Assembly: GCA_034190295.1 (NCBI GenBank)
Contig: JAXHSW010000309.1
Span: 1 to 7,225 of the forward strand
Length of the DNA: 7,225 nt
DNA from: Okeania sp034190295
GTDB taxonomy: Bacteria; Cyanobacteriota; Cyanobacteriia; Cyanobacteriales; Microcoleaceae
Direction: 5' to 3'
Position numbers and translations under genes: made by a program. Below the pieces are notes generated by a model. It was not told the DNA's origin and searched no databases. It was given only the letters and a program-made list of their open reading frames with translations. Positions 5,370 to 7,225 of the stretch are shown in pieces; the stretch's first letter is position 1; each line of letters starts with the position of its first letter.

Positions 5370-5460
5370 TTACCTCTCCTTGAAAAGAAGAGAATTGATT
5401 CAAAGCAAAATTTTTTTTTATCCTTTAAAGGAGAGGCTTTAAACCTTAATTATTAGGTAA
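5370..5460. repeat. Hairpin/MITE-like element, copy B
   Basis: It is bounded by TTACCT and AGGTAA, a perfect 6-bp inverted pair. CCTCTCCTT (5373-5381) is complementary to AAGGAGAGG (5428-5436). The sequence AGGCTTTAAACC-N2-AATTATT-N-GGTAA is shared with copy A (2765-2861). It is non-coding. Confidence 0.65.
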
Positions 5461-5516
5461 GCGTTTCCTGGTGGAATGCTGCGCAAACAGCAGTTCAGCG
5501 GTCAGCATAGTAAATA

Positions 5517-5617
5517 GACATCTCCTCCAAATGAGGGAGTAGGCAGTAGGCAGTAGGGAGAAAGAATTGATAATTTATGTTTGATAATTGATTTTATTTT
5601 TGATTTTTGGAGATGTC
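5517..5617. mobile_element. TA-flanked MITE-like element beside the psbDC terminator
   Basis: GACATCTCC (5517-5525) and GGAGATGTC (5609-5617) are perfect 9-bp terminal inverted repeats, and similarity extends inward with a gap (CCAAA / TTTTTGG). Each end is flanked by TA (5515-5516 and 5618-5619), as expected of a TA target duplication made by IS630/Tc1-mariner-type transposases. The 101-bp interior is non-coding and contains a GTAGGCA heptamer repeat (5539-5559). Which transposase could mobilise it cannot be told from this window. Confidence 0.72.
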
Positions 5618-5623
5618 TAATAG

Positions 5624-5660
5624 TAAAGAAAAAAAGAACCTCACCGAATATTCGGCGAGG
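5624..5660 (-). terminator. Rho-independent terminator of psbDC
   Basis: On the minus strand CCTCGCCGA-ATAT-TCGGTGAGG (5660 down to 5639) forms a 9-bp stem with one G-U pair and a 4-nt loop. TTCTTTTTTTCTTT follows at once. It lies 45 nt after the psbC stop codon and is a textbook intrinsic terminator. Confidence 0.93.
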
Positions 5661-5704
5661 ATCTTAAATGAATTTAGCTATCAGTGAGCTATAGTAACCA
5701 GATA

Positions 5705-7090
5705 TTAGTCTAGGTTAGGCATAGATAGTACTGGCTCTGTTTCACGGTCGAGACCTTTCTCAAAACCACCTTCAGCAGCACGAGCGCGTCCCGCGTGCCA
5801 TAAGTGACCAATTAAGAAGAAAAAGCCAAGAATGAAGTGAGCAGCAGCTAACCAAGCACGAGGGTTAACATAGTTGAACCCGTTAATATCAGTGATAATG
5901 CCACCTACGGAGTTGATAGAACCGTTAGGAGCATGAGTCATGTACTCAGCAGCACGACGTACTTGCCAAGGCTGAATATCGTTCTTTAATTTACTCAAGT
6001 CGAGACCGTTAGGACCACGAAGAGGCTCTAACCAAGGACCACGGAAGTCCCAAAAACGCATTGTTTCACCACCGAAGATGATTTCACCAGTAGGAGAACG
6101 CATCAGGTACTTACCAAGACCAGTTGGACCTTGAGCAGAACCAATATTAGCACCTAACTTTTGGTCGCGGACTAAGAATACAAAAGACTGAGCTTGAGAA
6201 GCTTCAGCGTTAGTTGGGCCGTAGAATTCGCTAGGATAAGCTGTGTTGTTAAACCATACGAAACACGCAGCAATCAAACCCATTAAGGATAGAGCGCCTA
6301 AACTGTAGGAAAGATAAGCCTCTCCAGACCAGATGAAAGCACGACGTGCCCAACCAAAAGGCTTAGTTAGAATGTGCCAAACACCACCGAAGATACAAAT
6401 CAGACCGATCCAGATATGACCGCCGATGATATCTTCCATGTTGTTAACACCGATGATCCAGCCTTCACCACCAAAAGGTGCTTTGAGCAGATAACCGAAA
6501 ATTACAGCAGGATCGAGAGTAGGGTTAGTAATTACCCTGACATCACCGCCACCTGGCGCCCAAGTATCATAGACACCACCGAAGAACATGGCCTTGAATA
6601 CCAACAACAGCGCACCACAACCTAATAGGATTAAGTGGTAACCGATGATGTTAGTCATCTGGTTCTTATCTTTCCAGTCATATCCAAAGAAAGAAGAATA
6701 TTCTTCGAGTGTTTCTGGACCACGAACGGCATGATAAATACCGCCTAAACCAAGAACAGCAGATGAAATTAGGTGCAAAACACCTACTACAAAGTATGGA
6801 AATATGTCAGTTACCTCGCCACCAGGACCTATACCCCAGCCTAAAGTAGCAACGTGAGGCATTAGGATCAAGCCTTGTTCGTACATTGGCTTTTCTGGTA
6901 CAAAGTGAGCAACTTCAAATAAAGTCATTGCTCCTGCCCAGAATACGATGAGACCTGCGTGAGCAACGTGAGCGCCTAGCAGTTTACCGGATAAATTGAT
7001 GAGACGGGCATTTCCAGACCACCAGGCAAAACCGGTGGACTCGATATCGCGACCCCCTCCCATCATGGAAGAATTAGAGAGCGTTACCAC
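5705..7090 (-). CDS. psbC: Photosystem II CP43 core antenna protein
   Basis: This 461-residue protein is the chlorophyll-binding inner antenna CP43 of photosystem II, in the thylakoid membrane. It passes light energy to the D1/D2 reaction centre and binds 13-14 chlorophylls. The sequence is near-canonical throughout: FAWWSGNARLINLSGKLLGA near the start, six expected membrane helices with conserved His residues, and a large lumenal loop between helices 5 and 6. GGETMRFWDFRG in that loop contains Glu342 and Arg345, equivalent to Glu354 and Arg357 next to the Mn4CaO5 cluster in the 473-residue numbering. The GTG start at 7090 is supported by the GAGGAGG ribosome site at 7100-7106 (9-nt spacing) inside psbD; there is no usable ATG upstream. 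It overlaps psbD by 17 nt, and a strong terminator follows its stop. Confidence 0.98.
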   Translation of the reverse strand: MVTLSNSSMMGGGRDIESTGFAWWSGNARLINLSGKLLGAHVAHAGLIVFWAGAMTLFEVAHFVPEKPMYEQGLILMPHVATLGWGIGPGGEVTDIFPYFVVGVLHLISSAVLGLGGIYHAVRGPETLEEYSSFFGYDWKDKNQMTNIIGYHLILLGCGALLLVFKAMFFGGVYDTWAPGGGDVRVITNPTLDPAVIFGYLLKAPFGGEGWIIGVNNMEDIIGGHIWIGLICIFGGVWHILTKPFGWARRAFIWSGEAYLSYSLGALSLMGLIAACFVWFNNTAYPSEFYGPTNAEASQAQSFVFLVRDQKLGANIGSAQGPTGLGKYLMRSPTGEIIFGGETMRFWDFRGPWLEPLRGPNGLDLSKLKNDIQPWQVRRAAEYMTHAPNGSINSVGGIITDINGFNYVNPRAWLAAAHFILGFFFLIGHLWHAGRARAAEGGFEKGLDRETEPVLSMPNLD

Positions 7091-7225
7091 GTGGTAGAAC
7101 CTCCTCAGGGAATATAAAGTTTTGATGTGGTTGATCTTGAGGTGCCATCCATGCTCGGATACCCTCGTTCAACAAAATGTTTTTGGTATAAAATGTTTCA
7201 AACTCTGGGTCTTCTGCTGCCCGTA
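7074..7225 (-). CDS. psbD: Photosystem II D2 reaction-centre protein, C-terminal end (partial)
   Basis: The frame entering from the right edge encodes the last 49 residues of D2, from RAAEDPEFETFYTKN through GIRAWMAPQDQPH to PEEVLPRGNAL, ending at TAA 7074-7076. This C-terminus is highly conserved and marks the gene unambiguously. D2 forms the photosystem II reaction centre together with D1 and binds pheophytin, QA and the non-haem iron; most of those residues lie outside the window. The gene overlaps the psbC start by 17 nt in another frame, the arrangement known from cyanobacteria and many chloroplasts, and its codons for PEEVLP contain the psbC ribosome site. Confidence 0.97.
   Translation of the reverse strand, partial: RAAEDPEFETFYTKNILLNEGIRAWMAPQDQPHQNFIFPEEVLPRGNAL
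7100..7106 (-). promoter_or_regulatory. psbC ribosome binding site inside psbD
   Basis: GAGGAGG on the minus strand, 9 nt ahead of the GTG at 7088-7090, lies within the psbD codons for Glu-Glu-Val. It fixes the non-ATG start of psbC and lets ribosomes re-initiate or enter internally near the psbD stop. Confidence 0.88.

Larger units (their letters stand above)
5300..5492. repeat. Long inverted repeat pair enclosing element B
   Basis: TGCTGTTTGCGCAGCATTCC (5300-5319) has its exact reverse complement at 5473-5492. Each arm can also fold on itself (ATGCTG-TTTGCG-CAGCAT). The 193-bp segment encloses the TTAATTA array and hairpin element B, giving a nested structure. It could be a composite mobile element or two independent insertions of one short palindromic repeat in opposite orientation. 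Confidence 0.8.
5001..5638. other. Repeat-rich spacer between psbC and the SDR gene
   Basis: No gene is evident here. In order, the stretch holds AT-rich upstream sequence of the SDR gene (a weak TATATC-like -10 only), a GTCAGCA heptamer array (5154-5188), two compact hairpins (ATGGGGG ... CCCCCAT at 5204-5225 and CACGC-TTA-GCGTG at 5249-5261), a 20-bp inverted repeat pair (5300-5319 and 5473-5492) enclosing a TTAATTA array and hairpin element B, and a TA-flanked MITE-like element (5517-5617). The psbDC terminator follows. Confidence 0.75.

Noticed and set aside
6374..6625. Plus-strand open frame inside psbC
   Set aside because: Antisense to highly conserved CP43 sequence; a shadow frame.
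7074..7090. The psbD/psbC overlap as a novelty
   Set aside because: A 17-nt overlap with a GTG start for psbC is the well-known conserved arrangement.

Overview
The window comes from a cyanobacterium, most likely a filamentous, Nostocales-type (Nostoc/Anabaena/Calothrix-like) one. It carries psbC and the end of psbD, so the organism makes photosystem II. It has two perfect HIP1 octamers (GCGATCGC at 1693-1700 and 4933-4940). Its intergenic DNA is full of heptameric short tandem repeats (STRRs) and small hairpin or MITE-like elements, as is typical of that group. The genus assignment is inference.

Layout. 1-440: three in-phase copies (the last partial) of a 185-bp unit derived from the 3' end of a leucine-rich-repeat (LRR) gene. 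310-1341 (-): the intact secreted LRR protein. 1342-2116: AT-rich intergenic DNA with a doubtful 41-codon ORF, a 93-bp MITE-like element and a perfect TGTA-N8-TACA (NtcA-type) palindrome ahead of a TATAAT box. 2117-2275 and 2353-2559 (+): two small predicted membrane proteins, ended by a strong hairpin. 2560-2980: heptamer array, hairpin element and a purine/pyrimidine STRR. 2981-3700 (-): VanX-type D-Ala-D-Ala dipeptidase, preceded by an overlapping broken or unrecognised reading frame. 4074-4189: 55-bp direct repeat. 4188-5000 (-): classical SDR oxidoreductase of the glucose-1-dehydrogenase type. 5001-5638: repeat-rich spacer with nested inverted repeats and a TA-flanked MITE-like element. 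5624-5660: terminator of psbDC. 5705-7090 (-): complete psbC (CP43). 7074-7225 (-): the last 49 codons of psbD (D2), overlapping psbC by 17 nt.

How the genes relate. Only psbD-psbC is a clear operon; the overlap, the internal Shine-Dalgarno site and the terminator are all visible. The two small proteins are probably co-transcribed and may be nitrogen-controlled. The LRR, VanX and SDR genes look like independent accessory genes on the minus strand. The most striking pattern is that repeat arrays begin exactly at the stop codons of these three unrelated genes, so repeat insertion or expansion seems to have shaped their 3' ends. No new defence or biosynthetic system is evident. The interest lies in the repeat biology, the two small proteins and the broken frame ahead of the dipeptidase.
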